Shown here in pieces: positions 42,039 to 48,956 of a DNA stretch of 64,000 nucleotides (position 1 is the first letter of the stretch; every line of letters begins with the position of its first letter). The notes under the pieces were generated by a model. It did not search any database, had not been told where the DNA came from, and worked only from the letters and a program-made list of their open reading frames with translations. Source of the stretch: Piscinibacter sp047600445. GTDB taxonomy: Bacteria > Pseudomonadota > Gammaproteobacteria > Burkholderiales > Burkholderiaceae_C. The stretch covers positions 1,922,001 to 1,986,000 of the forward strand of contig NZ_JASGKT010000002.1 in NCBI RefSeq assembly GCF_047600445.1. Direction: 5' to 3'. The translations under genes and the position numbers were made by a program.

Positions 42039-42074
42039 CGCGGTCTTTGCTCCACCCCGGACAGACGCTACAGC

Positions 42075-42374
42075 ATGGCCACCTCCTCCAAAGCCAAGAA
42101 GAAGACCGTTCGCATCGCGTCGGGCCGCAAGCGCGCCCGCCAGGACGTCAAGCTCAACGCCGCCAACACCGCGCTGCGCTCGAAGTTCCGCACCGTCGTC
42201 AAGAACGTCCAGAAGGCCGTCGTCTCGGGCGACAAGTCCAAGGCCGCCGACCTCTTCAAGACCGCCCAGAGCGTGATCGACTCGGTGGCCGACAAGGGCA
42301 TCTTCCACAAGAACAAGGCGGCCCGCCACAAGAGCCGCCTGGCCGCCAAGGTCAAGGCGCTCGCCGCCGCCTGA
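42075..42374 (+). CDS. rpsT: 30S ribosomal protein S20
   Basis: Basic 99-residue ribosomal protein beginning MATSSKAKKKTVRIASGRKRARQ, with the typical NAANTALRSKFRTVVKNV and the end HKNKAARHKSRLAAKVKAL. The length is slightly above the usual 87-90, as in other betaproteobacteria. It has its own promoter candidate and is followed by a strong terminator. Confidence 0.97.
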   Translation: MATSSKAKKKTVRIASGRKRARQDVKLNAANTALRSKFRTVVKNVQKAVVSGDKSKAADLFKTAQSVIDSVADKGIFHKNKAARHKSRLAAKVKALAAA

Positions 42375-42401
42375 TCAATTTCCCGGGTGGGAAGAAAGCC
42401 G

Positions 42402-42425
42402 AAGGGCCCGCGACAGCGGGCCCTT
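42402..42425. terminator. Bidirectional intrinsic terminator between rpsT and the DUF3579 gene
   Basis: AAGGGCCCGC (42402-42411) and GCGGGCCCTT (42416-42425) form a 10-bp stem with a GACA loop. It is followed by TTTGTCATT on the plus strand and preceded by AAAG, giving a short U-tract in the other direction too. It is 27 bases after the rpsT stop and 2 bases after the convergent gene's end. Confidence 0.8.
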
Positions 42426-42427
42426 TG

Positions 42428-42745
42428 TCATTGGGGCCCTGCCTCTGCGGCCTCGCGCGTTTGCAGGTGGTTGTCGCGGGCGAAGTTCATCACGAAGTCC
42501 CAGGCCATCGGCTCGATGTCGCGCAGCGCCTCGCTGACGATCACGCACTTCACGCCATCGACCACGCGCGGCACGCAGTACGGCGAGTAGCCGATGTAGG
42601 CGGCGATGCCGCTTCTCACGCCGTCGGGGCGGAAGCAGGCCATCGCGCCGGCCAGCCGCTCGGCCCAGTCGCTCGGGCGGAAGGTCTTGCCTTCGAGCGT
42701 GACGCCCTGGATGTAGATCTGGCGGGGTGGTTTGGGCGCGGTCAT
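42428..42745 (-). CDS. DUF3579 family protein
   Basis: A 105-residue soluble protein: IYIQGVTLEGKTFRPSDWAERLAGAM, YIGYSPYCVPRVVDGVKCVIVSEALRDIEPMAWDFVMNFARDNHL. This is the DUF3579 pattern, found mainly in beta- and some gammaproteobacteria next to argD/argF. No function is known; the structure-based idea of a small alpha/beta fold cannot be tested here. It is convergent with rpsT and divergent from argD. Confidence 0.9.
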   Translation of the reverse strand: MTAPKPPRQIYIQGVTLEGKTFRPSDWAERLAGAMACFRPDGVRSGIAAYIGYSPYCVPRVVDGVKCVIVSEALRDIEPMAWDFVMNFARDNHLQTREAAEAGPQ

Positions 42746-42878
42746 GGACAGGGGCGGTCGACGGCCGCCATTGTGCCGCCGCCGTGCTGCAACGCAGCAA
42801 GAGCGATGCCGGCCGACCGGACGCGGCCTTTAGAATCGGCGGTTCGCTCATGACGCCCGATACGGCGCTGGAGAACCG

Positions 42879-44099
42879 ATGAACGCCCCGGAACAAGTGC
42901 CCGCGAACCCCGAGCCGCACGTGATGAAGACCTACGGGCGACTGCCGGTGGCGCTGTCGCACGGCCGAGGCTGCTGGGTCTGGGACACCGAGGGCCGGAA
43001 GTACCTCGACGGGCTGGGCGGCATCGCGGTGAACACCTTGGGGCATGCGCACCCCAAACTGGTGCCTGCCTTGCAGGACCAGGTGTCCAAGCTGATCCAC
43101 AGCTCCAACTACTACCTGGTGCCCTTGCAGGAGCAGCTTGCCGCCAGGCTGTGCGAGATCTCCGGCTTGGCCAACGTGTTCTTCTGCAGCACCGGGCTGG
43201 AGGCCAACGAGGCGGCGCTGAAGATCGCGCGCAAGTTCGGGCACGACAAGGGCATAGCCCGGCCCGAGATCGTCGTCTACGAGCGCGCCTTCCACGGCCG
43301 CTCGATCGCCACGCTGTCGGCCACCGGCAACCCCAAGGTGCAGGCCGGCTTCGGCCCGCTGGTGGAGGGTTTTCCGCGCGTGCCGCTGAACGACGTGGCG
43401 GCGATCGAAAAACTGGCGGCGAGCAACCCGAACATCGTCGCGGTGTTCCTGGAGGTGATCCAGGGCGAAGGCGGCATCAACCCGGCCACGGCCGACTACC
43501 TGCGCGCGGTGCGCCGGCTCTGCGACGACAAGGGCTGGCTGCTGATGCTCGACGAGGTGCAGTGCGGCATCGGCCGCACCGGCAAGTGGTTCGCGCACCA
43601 GTGGGCCGGCATCCAGCCCGACGTGATGCCGCTGGCCAAGGGCCTGGGCTCGGGCGTGCCGATCGGCGCGGTGGTGTGCGGACCGCGCGCGGCCACGGTG
43701 CTGGGCCCCGGCAACCACGGCACCACCTTCGGCGGCAACCCGCTGTCGATGCGCGCCGGCGTCGAGACGTTGCGCATCATGGAAGAAGAAGGCCTGCTCG
43801 CCAACGCCGCCACGGTGGGCGCGGCGCTCAAGGCCGGGCTGCAGCGCGAGCTGGCGGGCGTCGACGGCGTGGTCGAGGTGCGCGGCCAGGGCCTGATGCT
43901 GGGCATCGAGCTGGCGCGGCCCTGCGGCGAACTGCTCGGCCGCGCCGCGCAGGCCGGGCTGATGCTCAGCGTCACCGCCGACAAGGTGGTGCGCCTGGTG
44001 CCGCCGCTGATCCTGTCGCAAGACGAGGCGGCGCAGATCGTCGCCATCCTCTGCCCGCTGATCAAGAGCTTCCTCGCCGAGCCGGCGACCCAGGCGTGA
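42879..44099 (+). CDS. argD: Acetylornithine aminotransferase
   Basis: PLP enzyme of arginine synthesis, 406 residues. Class III aminotransferase motifs: GLGGIAVNTLGHAHP, FFCSTGLEANEAALK, YERAFHGRSIATLSATGN, LEVIQGEGGI, LMLDEVQCGIGRTG and the PLP-binding Lys in PLAKGLGSGVPIGA. The ATG at 42879 has GGAG 5 bases upstream; a TAGAAT about 45 bases upstream may be the -10. argF follows within 6 bases. A role in lysine synthesis (DapC activity) is also usual for the family. Confidence 0.95.
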   Translation: MNAPEQVPANPEPHVMKTYGRLPVALSHGRGCWVWDTEGRKYLDGLGGIAVNTLGHAHPKLVPALQDQVSKLIHSSNYYLVPLQEQLAARLCEISGLANVFFCSTGLEANEAALKIARKFGHDKGIARPEIVVYERAFHGRSIATLSATGNPKVQAGFGPLVEGFPRVPLNDVAAIEKLAASNPNIVAVFLEVIQGEGGINPATADYLRAVRRLCDDKGWLLMLDEVQCGIGRTGKWFAHQWAGIQPDVMPLAKGLGSGVPIGAVVCGPRAATVLGPGNHGTTFGGNPLSMRAGVETLRIMEEEGLLANAATVGAALKAGLQRELAGVDGVVEVRGQGLMLGIELARPCGELLGRAAQAGLMLSVTADKVVRLVPPLILSQDEAAQIVAILCPLIKSFLAEPATQA

Positions 44100-44104
44100 C
44101 GGCG

Positions 44105-45037
44105 ATGAAGCCCGGCATGAGCCTGATGAAGCACTACCTGCAGTTCAAGGACCTGCGCGAGCAGGAGTACGCCTACCTGTTCGAGCGCACCGCGATCATC
44201 AAGAGGCGCTTCAAGAACTACGAGAAGTACCAGCCGCTGGTCGACCGCACGCTGGCGATGATCTTCGAGAAGGCCAGCACGCGCACGCGCGTCAGCTTCG
44301 AGGCCGGCATGTACCAGATGGGCGGCTCGGTGGTGCACCTGACCACCGGCGACAGCCAGCTCGGCCGCGCCGAGCCGATCGAGGACAGCGCGCGCGTGAT
44401 CAGCCGCATGGTCGACATCGTGATGATCCGCACCTACGAGCAGACCAAGCTCGAGCGCTTCGCCGCGCATTCGCGCGTGCCGGTGATCAACGGCCTGACC
44501 AACGAATACCACCCGTGCCAGATCCTGGCCGACGTGTTCACCTTCATCGAGCAGCGCGGCGACATCCGCGGCAAGACCGTGGCCTGGGTGGGCGACGGCA
44601 ACAACATGGCCAACACCTGGTTGCAGGCGGCCGACATCCTCGGCTTCACGCTGCACGTCAGCACGCCCGGCGGCTACGAGCTCGACCCGACGGTGGCCGG
44701 CGTCGCGAACCCGACCTGCCTGAAGAGCTTCAAGAGCCCGCTGGCCGCCTGCGAGGGCGCGCACCTGGTCACCACCGACGTCTGGACCAGCATGGGCTAC
44801 GAGGCCGAGAACGAGGTGCGCATGAAGGCCTTCGCCGACTGGCGCGTCGACGCGCGCATGATGGCGGTGGCGCAGCCCGACGCGCTGTTCATGCACTGCC
44901 TGCCGGCGCACCGCGGCGAGGAGGTCGAGGCCGAGGTGATCGACGGCCCGCAGTCGGTGGTCTGGGACGAGGCCGAGAACCGCATGCACGTGCAGAAGGC
45001 CCTGATGGAATACCTGCTGCTGGGACGCATCGGATGA
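44105..45037 (+). CDS. argF: Ornithine carbamoyltransferase
   Basis: Makes citrulline from ornithine and carbamoyl phosphate. About 310 residues with the carbamoyl-phosphate motif EKASTRTRVSFE, HPCQILAD, the ornithine-side WVGDGNNMANTW and the HCLPAHRGEEV loop. Possible starts are GTG 44096 (overlapping the argD stop), ATG 44105, 44117 and 44126; none has a good Shine-Dalgarno site, so the first residues are uncertain and coupling to argD is likely. It is followed directly by repeat copy B. Confidence 0.96.
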   Translation: MKPGMSLMKHYLQFKDLREQEYAYLFERTAIIKRRFKNYEKYQPLVDRTLAMIFEKASTRTRVSFEAGMYQMGGSVVHLTTGDSQLGRAEPIEDSARVISRMVDIVMIRTYEQTKLERFAAHSRVPVINGLTNEYHPCQILADVFTFIEQRGDIRGKTVAWVGDGNNMANTWLQAADILGFTLHVSTPGGYELDPTVAGVANPTCLKSFKSPLAACEGAHLVTTDVWTSMGYEAENEVRMKAFADWRVDARMMAVAQPDALFMHCLPAHRGEEVEAEVIDGPQSVVWDEAENRMHVQKALMEYLLLGRIG

Positions 45038-45039
45038 AG

Positions 45040-45087
45040 CCCCCGAGCTCACTCCGTTCGCGGCCCCCCGAGGGGGCGCGGCTGCGC
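45040..45087 (-). repeat. Dispersed intergenic repeat, copy B
   Basis: Read on the minus strand this is the same unit as copy A (41949-41991): GCGCCCCCTCGGGGGGC core and GAACGGAGTGAGCTCGGGGG tail. It begins 2 bases after the argF stop and ends 23 bases before the metallophosphoesterase start. The palindromic core may act as a terminator for argF. Confidence 0.85.
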
Positions 45088-45110
45088 TTGGGGCGGCCCG
45101 ACGCGCAGCC

Positions 45111-45854
45111 ATGAAACTCGCGCTGATCGCCGACCTGCACGCCAACCGCGAATCGGTGGGCGCGGTGATGGCGCACGCCGCCGCGCAGGGCATCGACAAA
45201 TACGTCTTCCTCGGCGACTTCGTCGGCTACGGCGCCGACCCGGGCTGGGTGGTCGACCTGGTGCGCGAGCACGTCGCGCGCGGCGCGGTCGCGGTGATGG
45301 GCAACCACGACGCGGCCGTGGTGCAGGGCCCGCTGCCGACCATGATTCCCGAGGCGCGCCAGGTGGTGGAGTGGACACGCGCCCGGCTCGACGCCGCGCA
45401 GATGGAATTCCTCGCGACGCTGCCGATGTCGGTGAGCGACGCGGACCGCCTTTACGTGCACGCCAACGCCTTCGCGCCGTCGGAATGGGCCTACGTGCTC
45501 GGCCGCATGGAGGCGGTGCGCAGCCTGCAGGCCACCGGCGCGCGCTTCACCTTCTGCGGCCACGTGCACGACCCCAAGCTGTTCCACCTCACCGGCACCG
45601 GCAAGATCGGCGACTTCGTGCCCAGCGACGGCATGCCCATCCCCCTGTCGGAGCAGCGCCGCTGGCTGGTCATCCCCGGCTCGGCCGGCCAGCCGCGCGA
45701 CGGCAACCCGGCCGCCTGCTACGCCACCTTCGACACCGCGGGCAGCGTCCTCACCTACTTCCGCGTGCCCTACGACACCGAGGCGGCCGGCGCGAAGATC
45801 CGCGCGGCCGGCCTGCCGCAACGCCTGGCACAACGGCTCGCCCATGGAGAGTGA
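45111..45854 (+). CDS. Metallophosphoesterase of the YfcE/MJ0936-like group
   Basis: A 247-residue calcineurin-like phosphoesterase. Metal-binding motifs are visible in order: LIADLHANRES (Asp, His), FLGDFVGYGADP (Asp), VMGNHDAAV (Asn, His), and CGHVHDPKLF (His, His); PGSAGQPRDG and YATFD close the fold. Proteins of this form act as phosphodiesterases or protein phosphatases. Its 3' end overlaps the start of a Ser/Thr kinase gene by 11 bases, so a kinase/phosphatase pair is an attractive inference. Confidence 0.9.
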   Translation: MKLALIADLHANRESVGAVMAHAAAQGIDKYVFLGDFVGYGADPGWVVDLVREHVARGAVAVMGNHDAAVVQGPLPTMIPEARQVVEWTRARLDAAQMEFLATLPMSVSDADRLYVHANAFAPSEWAYVLGRMEAVRSLQATGARFTFCGHVHDPKLFHLTGTGKIGDFVPSDGMPIPLSEQRRWLVIPGSAGQPRDGNPAACYATFDTAGSVLTYFRVPYDTEAAGAKIRAAGLPQRLAQRLAHGE

Positions 45855-47316
45855 CGCGCAGCAGGAGGAACCGACGTCCAGCGCCGGCCAGCGGCTCGAG
45901 CCCGGCCAGGTCATCGACGGCTTCCGTCTCGAGGAACATCTCCATCAGGGCGGCATGGCGCACCTGTGGCGCGTCACCCGCGCCGAGGGCGACGACGGCG
46001 CGCCGCTGATCATGAAGGTGCCGCGCATCAAGGGCGGCGACGACCCGGCCACCATCGTCGGCTTCGAGGTCGAGCAGATGATCATGCCGACGCTGTCGGG
46101 CGTGCACGTGCCGAAGTTCGTCGCCAAGGGCGACTTCACGCGCCAGCCCTACATCGTGATGGAGCACATCCCGGGCGCCTCGCTGCGCGCGCGCTTCGAC
46201 GCCGCGCCGCTGCCGCTGGACGAGGTGATCGAGATCGGCAGCCGCGTCGCCACCGCGCTGCACGACCTGCACCGCCAGCACGTGATCCACCTCGACGTGA
46301 AGCCCAGCAACATCCTGTTCCGCCCCGGCGGCGAGGCGGTGCTGGTCGACTTCGGCCTGTCGCGCCACGACAGGCTGCCCGACCTGCTCGACGAGGAATT
46401 CGAGCTGCCGATGGGCACCGGGCCCTACATGTCGCCCGAGCAGGTGCAGTTCGTGCGCAACGACGCGCGCAGCGACCTGTTCGCGCTCGGCGTGCTGATG
46501 TACCACCTGGCCACCGGCGAGCGACCGTTCGGCAACCCCAGCACCGTGCGCGGGCTGCGCCAGCGCCTGTACCAGGAGCCGGTGCCGCCGCGCGCGCTGC
46601 GCCCCGACATGCCGCCGTGGCTGCAAGAGGTGATCCTGCGCTGCCTGGCGGTGCAGCCGGCCGACCGCCACCAGACCGCCGCGCAGCTCGCCTTCGACCT
46701 GCAGAACCCGACGCAGGTGAAGCTCACCGAGCGCGCCGAGCGCATGCAGAAGAAGAGCGGCGGCCTGAGCACCTTCAAGCGCTGGTTCAGCGCCCTCGGC
46801 GGCGAGCCGGTGACGATCGCCAGCGCCGCCGAGCAGACCGAGCGCAGCCCGATCATCCTGGCCGCCGTCGACGTGGGCGGCGCCACGCCGGCGCTGCTGG
46901 AAGCAGTGCGCCACACCGTGCAGCGCCTGCTCAGCACCGAGCCCGGCGCGCGCCTGGCCTGCCTGGCGGTGATGAAGACCAACCGCATCGCCACCGACGA
47001 GCTGATGGAAGCCGACGGCAGCAGCAAGCACGTCAACCTGCTGGTCAAGCTCAAGCACTGGGCGCACCCGCTGCAACGCGCGATCGAGCCGCAGCAGCGC
47101 GAGCCGCAGGACGGGCGCGTGACCTTCCACGTGCTGGAGGCGCCCGACGCGGCCGGCGCGATCGTCGACTACGCGCGTAAGAACCAGGTCGACCACATCG
47201 TGATGGGCGCGCGCAGCAGCGGCGGCCTGCGGCGCTACCTGGGCAGCGTCTCGGCCGAGGTGGTGGCGCACAGCGACTGCACCGTCACCGTGGTGCGCGC
47301 CGCCGCGGACGACTGA
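45844..47316 (+). CDS. Ser/Thr protein kinase fused to a universal-stress (USP) domain
   Basis: A 490-residue soluble fusion. Kinase part (about 25-305): Gly-loop region HLHQGGMAHLW, Lys58 in IMKVPR, catalytic Asp151-Val-Lys153-Pro-Ser-Asn156 in HLDVKPSN, DFG at 169-171, and MSPEQ as the APE equivalent. The residue before the catalytic Asp is Leu, not Arg, so it is a non-RD kinase. From about 336 to 490 lies a USP fold (PIILAAVDVGG... HIVMGARSSGGLRRYLGSVSAEVVAHSDC in outline) with a slightly shortened nucleotide-binding motif. No membrane segment. It overlaps the metallophosphoesterase gene, suggesting opposing activities. Targets and the signal for the USP domain are unknown. Confidence 0.9.
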   Translation: MESDAQQEEPTSSAGQRLEPGQVIDGFRLEEHLHQGGMAHLWRVTRAEGDDGAPLIMKVPRIKGGDDPATIVGFEVEQMIMPTLSGVHVPKFVAKGDFTRQPYIVMEHIPGASLRARFDAAPLPLDEVIEIGSRVATALHDLHRQHVIHLDVKPSNILFRPGGEAVLVDFGLSRHDRLPDLLDEEFELPMGTGPYMSPEQVQFVRNDARSDLFALGVLMYHLATGERPFGNPSTVRGLRQRLYQEPVPPRALRPDMPPWLQEVILRCLAVQPADRHQTAAQLAFDLQNPTQVKLTERAERMQKKSGGLSTFKRWFSALGGEPVTIASAAEQTERSPIILAAVDVGGATPALLEAVRHTVQRLLSTEPGARLACLAVMKTNRIATDELMEADGSSKHVNLLVKLKHWAHPLQRAIEPQQREPQDGRVTFHVLEAPDAAGAIVDYARKNQVDHIVMGARSSGGLRRYLGSVSAEVVAHSDCTVTVVRAAADD

Positions 47317-47330
47317 ACCCCGGCGCGCCT

Positions 47331-47663
47331 ATGGCCGACAACCCCTGCACGCGCTGCGGCGCCTGCTGCGCGAGCTTCCGCGTCGACTTCGCCGTCGAGG
47401 AACTGGAAAGCCGCGGCGGCACGGTGCCCGAAGGCCTGGCCGTCGAACTCAACGAGCGCACCTGCCGCATGCGCGGCACCGACCACGCCCGGCCGCGCTG
47501 CGCGGCCCTGGTGGGCACGGTGGGCGAACGCGCCCACTGCGGCATCTACGAATGGCGCCCCTCGCCGTGCCGCGAGTTCGGCCTGCGCGCGCCGCTCGGC
47601 CTGGGCGACGAGGCCTGCGCCCGGGCGCGCGCGCGCCACGGGCTGGCGGCGCTGCCGGCTTAG
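47331..47663 (+). CDS. YkgJ-family cysteine-cluster protein
   Basis: A 110-residue protein with the N-terminal CTRCGACCASF motif, a central CRMRGTDHARPRCAAL, CGIYEWRPSPCREF, and a late Cys (DEACARA). These are the Cys positions of the YkgJ/UPF0153 family, thought to bind zinc or an iron-sulfur cluster. Function unknown. It starts 14 bases after the kinase and overlaps the convergent small gene by 4 bases. Confidence 0.88.
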   Translation: MADNPCTRCGACCASFRVDFAVEELESRGGTVPEGLAVELNERTCRMRGTDHARPRCAALVGTVGERAHCGIYEWRPSPCREFGLRAPLGLGDEACARARARHGLAALPA

Positions 47664-47911
47664 CCCCTCGGCCGCGGCACCGGCCCGGGCCGCAGCAGCG
47701 CGGCCTGCCATTCGCGCCGCAGCCGCTCGTCGTCGTCGCGCCCTTCGTCGACCTGCAGGCCGAGGCGCAGTTCGCGGCTGGATTCGTACCAGCCCGGGCC
47801 GCAGTCCTCGGCCTCGTCGCCAGGCTGCATCATGCGGAAGCGGCGCAGGAACAGCTCCTGCGAGGCGCGGCGCCGGCACAGCTCGGCGATGCGGGTGATG
47901 AGTCGGGCCAT
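47660..47911 (-). CDS. Small conserved hypothetical protein, 83 residues
   Basis: The protein runs MARLITRIAELCRRRASQELFLRRFRMMQPGDEAEDCGPGWYESSRELRLGLQV in outline. The GPGWYESSRELR..L.V motif looks conserved and is known to me from other Burkholderiales hypotheticals, which is why I accept this short frame. The N-terminus is basic and the C-terminus Pro/Arg-rich. No function can be given. It overlaps the YkgJ gene end by 4 bases. Confidence 0.6.
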   Translation of the reverse strand: MARLITRIAELCRRRASQELFLRRFRMMQPGDEAEDCGPGWYESSRELRLGLQVDEGRDDDERLRREWQAALLRPGPVPRPRG

Positions 47912-48010
47912 CGTGTCCTCCAGCGTGGGCTTGCTGGAAGACAGTCTTGCGAGACGCGCCCCGGCGCGCCATCGCCCTGGCGTGTCACCCGGGCGTTGCC
48001 CCTCGCGGCC

Positions 48011-48028
48011 CTCCCCCGCGCGGGGGAG
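48011..48028. terminator. Perfect palindrome downstream of the transglutaminase cluster
   Basis: CTCCCCCGC/GCGGGGGAG, a 9-bp perfect palindrome, lies 12 bases after the stop of the last transglutaminase gene (48041) on the minus strand. No T-run follows. It is the best terminator candidate for the six-gene cluster; the rest of 47912-48040 shows nothing else. Confidence 0.5.
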
Positions 48029-48040
48029 TGCAGTAGGCCC

Positions 48041-48955
48041 CTAGACCGGCACCACGCTCACCGCCACGTCCATCGCCTGCGCGCCGCCGCCGAGGATCAC
48101 GCCGCGCAGCGGCACCACGTCGGCGAAGTCGGCGCCCCAGGCGAGCGTGATGTAGCGCGCGTCGGCGAGCTGGCCGTTGGTGGGGTCGAACTCCACCCAG
48201 CCGTGCCGCGGCGACCACGCCGCCACCCAGGCGTGCGAGGCGTCCACCCCCATCAGGCGGGGCTGGCCGGGCGGCGGGTCGGTGAGCAGGTAGCCCGACA
48301 CGTAGCGCGCCGGCAGGCCCCAGCCGCGCAGCGCGGCGAGCATCAGGTGGGCGAAGTCCTGGCACACGCCGCGGCGCTCGCGCAGCACCTCGTCCACCGG
48401 GGTGCCGACGCCGGTGACGCCGCTGCGGAACTCGAACTCGGCGTGGATGCGCCGCATCAGCGCCGTCACCGCGGCCAGCCAGTCGCGCCCCGGCGCGAGC
48501 GAGTCGGCCGCGTAGCGCCGCGCGGCGTCCGACAGCGGCAGCAGCGCGGTCGCCTCGGCGACGCGCAGCGCATCGAGTTCGAGCGGCGCGCCGGGCCGCG
48601 CCAGCAGCGCGCACACCTCCTCCCACGGCTGCGCCGCGTCCTCGGCCAGCGGCGGCCGTGCGCCGACCTCCACCTCGCAGCGCATGCGCACGCCCAGGCC
48701 GCGGTGCGCGCGGTGCAGGCCGAAGTGGGTGACGGTGTTGCCCCAGGCGTCGGGGCCGTCGTGGCGCTCGTCGGGGCGCGGCTCGATGTCGATGGCGTGC
48801 GCCAGCAGCTTCTGCCACGGCAGCGTGCGCGGCGTCAGCCGCGCGCGCTGCCACGACTGCGACACCGGCGCGTCGTAGGCGTAGCGCGTCTCGTGCTCGA
48901 CGCGATAACGAATCATGTCGGCCCGCCCTGCCGCGCTGAATGCAGTTGCACTCAT
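48041..48955 (-). CDS. Transglutaminase-like cysteine protease family protein (set 2)
   Basis: About 304 residues. The N-terminal beta domain starts YRVEHETRYAYDAPVSQSWQRARLTPR, and the transglutaminase core has the Cys-His-Asp triad in RRGVCQDFAHLML, DASHAWVAAW and VEFDPTNGQ. ATG at 48955 is 1 base after the fused ATP-grasp gene's stop, implying coupling; a second ATG at 48916 starts closer to the conserved part. These predicted peptidases/amidases accompany ATP-grasp/alpha-E proteins and may cut or attach peptide tags. It is the last gene of the cluster. Confidence 0.9.
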   Translation of the reverse strand: MSATAFSAAGRADMIRYRVEHETRYAYDAPVSQSWQRARLTPRTLPWQKLLAHAIDIEPRPDERHDGPDAWGNTVTHFGLHRAHRGLGVRMRCEVEVGARPPLAEDAAQPWEEVCALLARPGAPLELDALRVAEATALLPLSDAARRYAADSLAPGRDWLAAVTALMRRIHAEFEFRSGVTGVGTPVDEVLRERRGVCQDFAHLMLAALRGWGLPARYVSGYLLTDPPPGQPRLMGVDASHAWVAAWSPRHGWVEFDPTNGQLADARYITLAWGADFADVVPLRGVILGGGAQAMDVAVSVVPV

Positions 48956-48956
48956 C

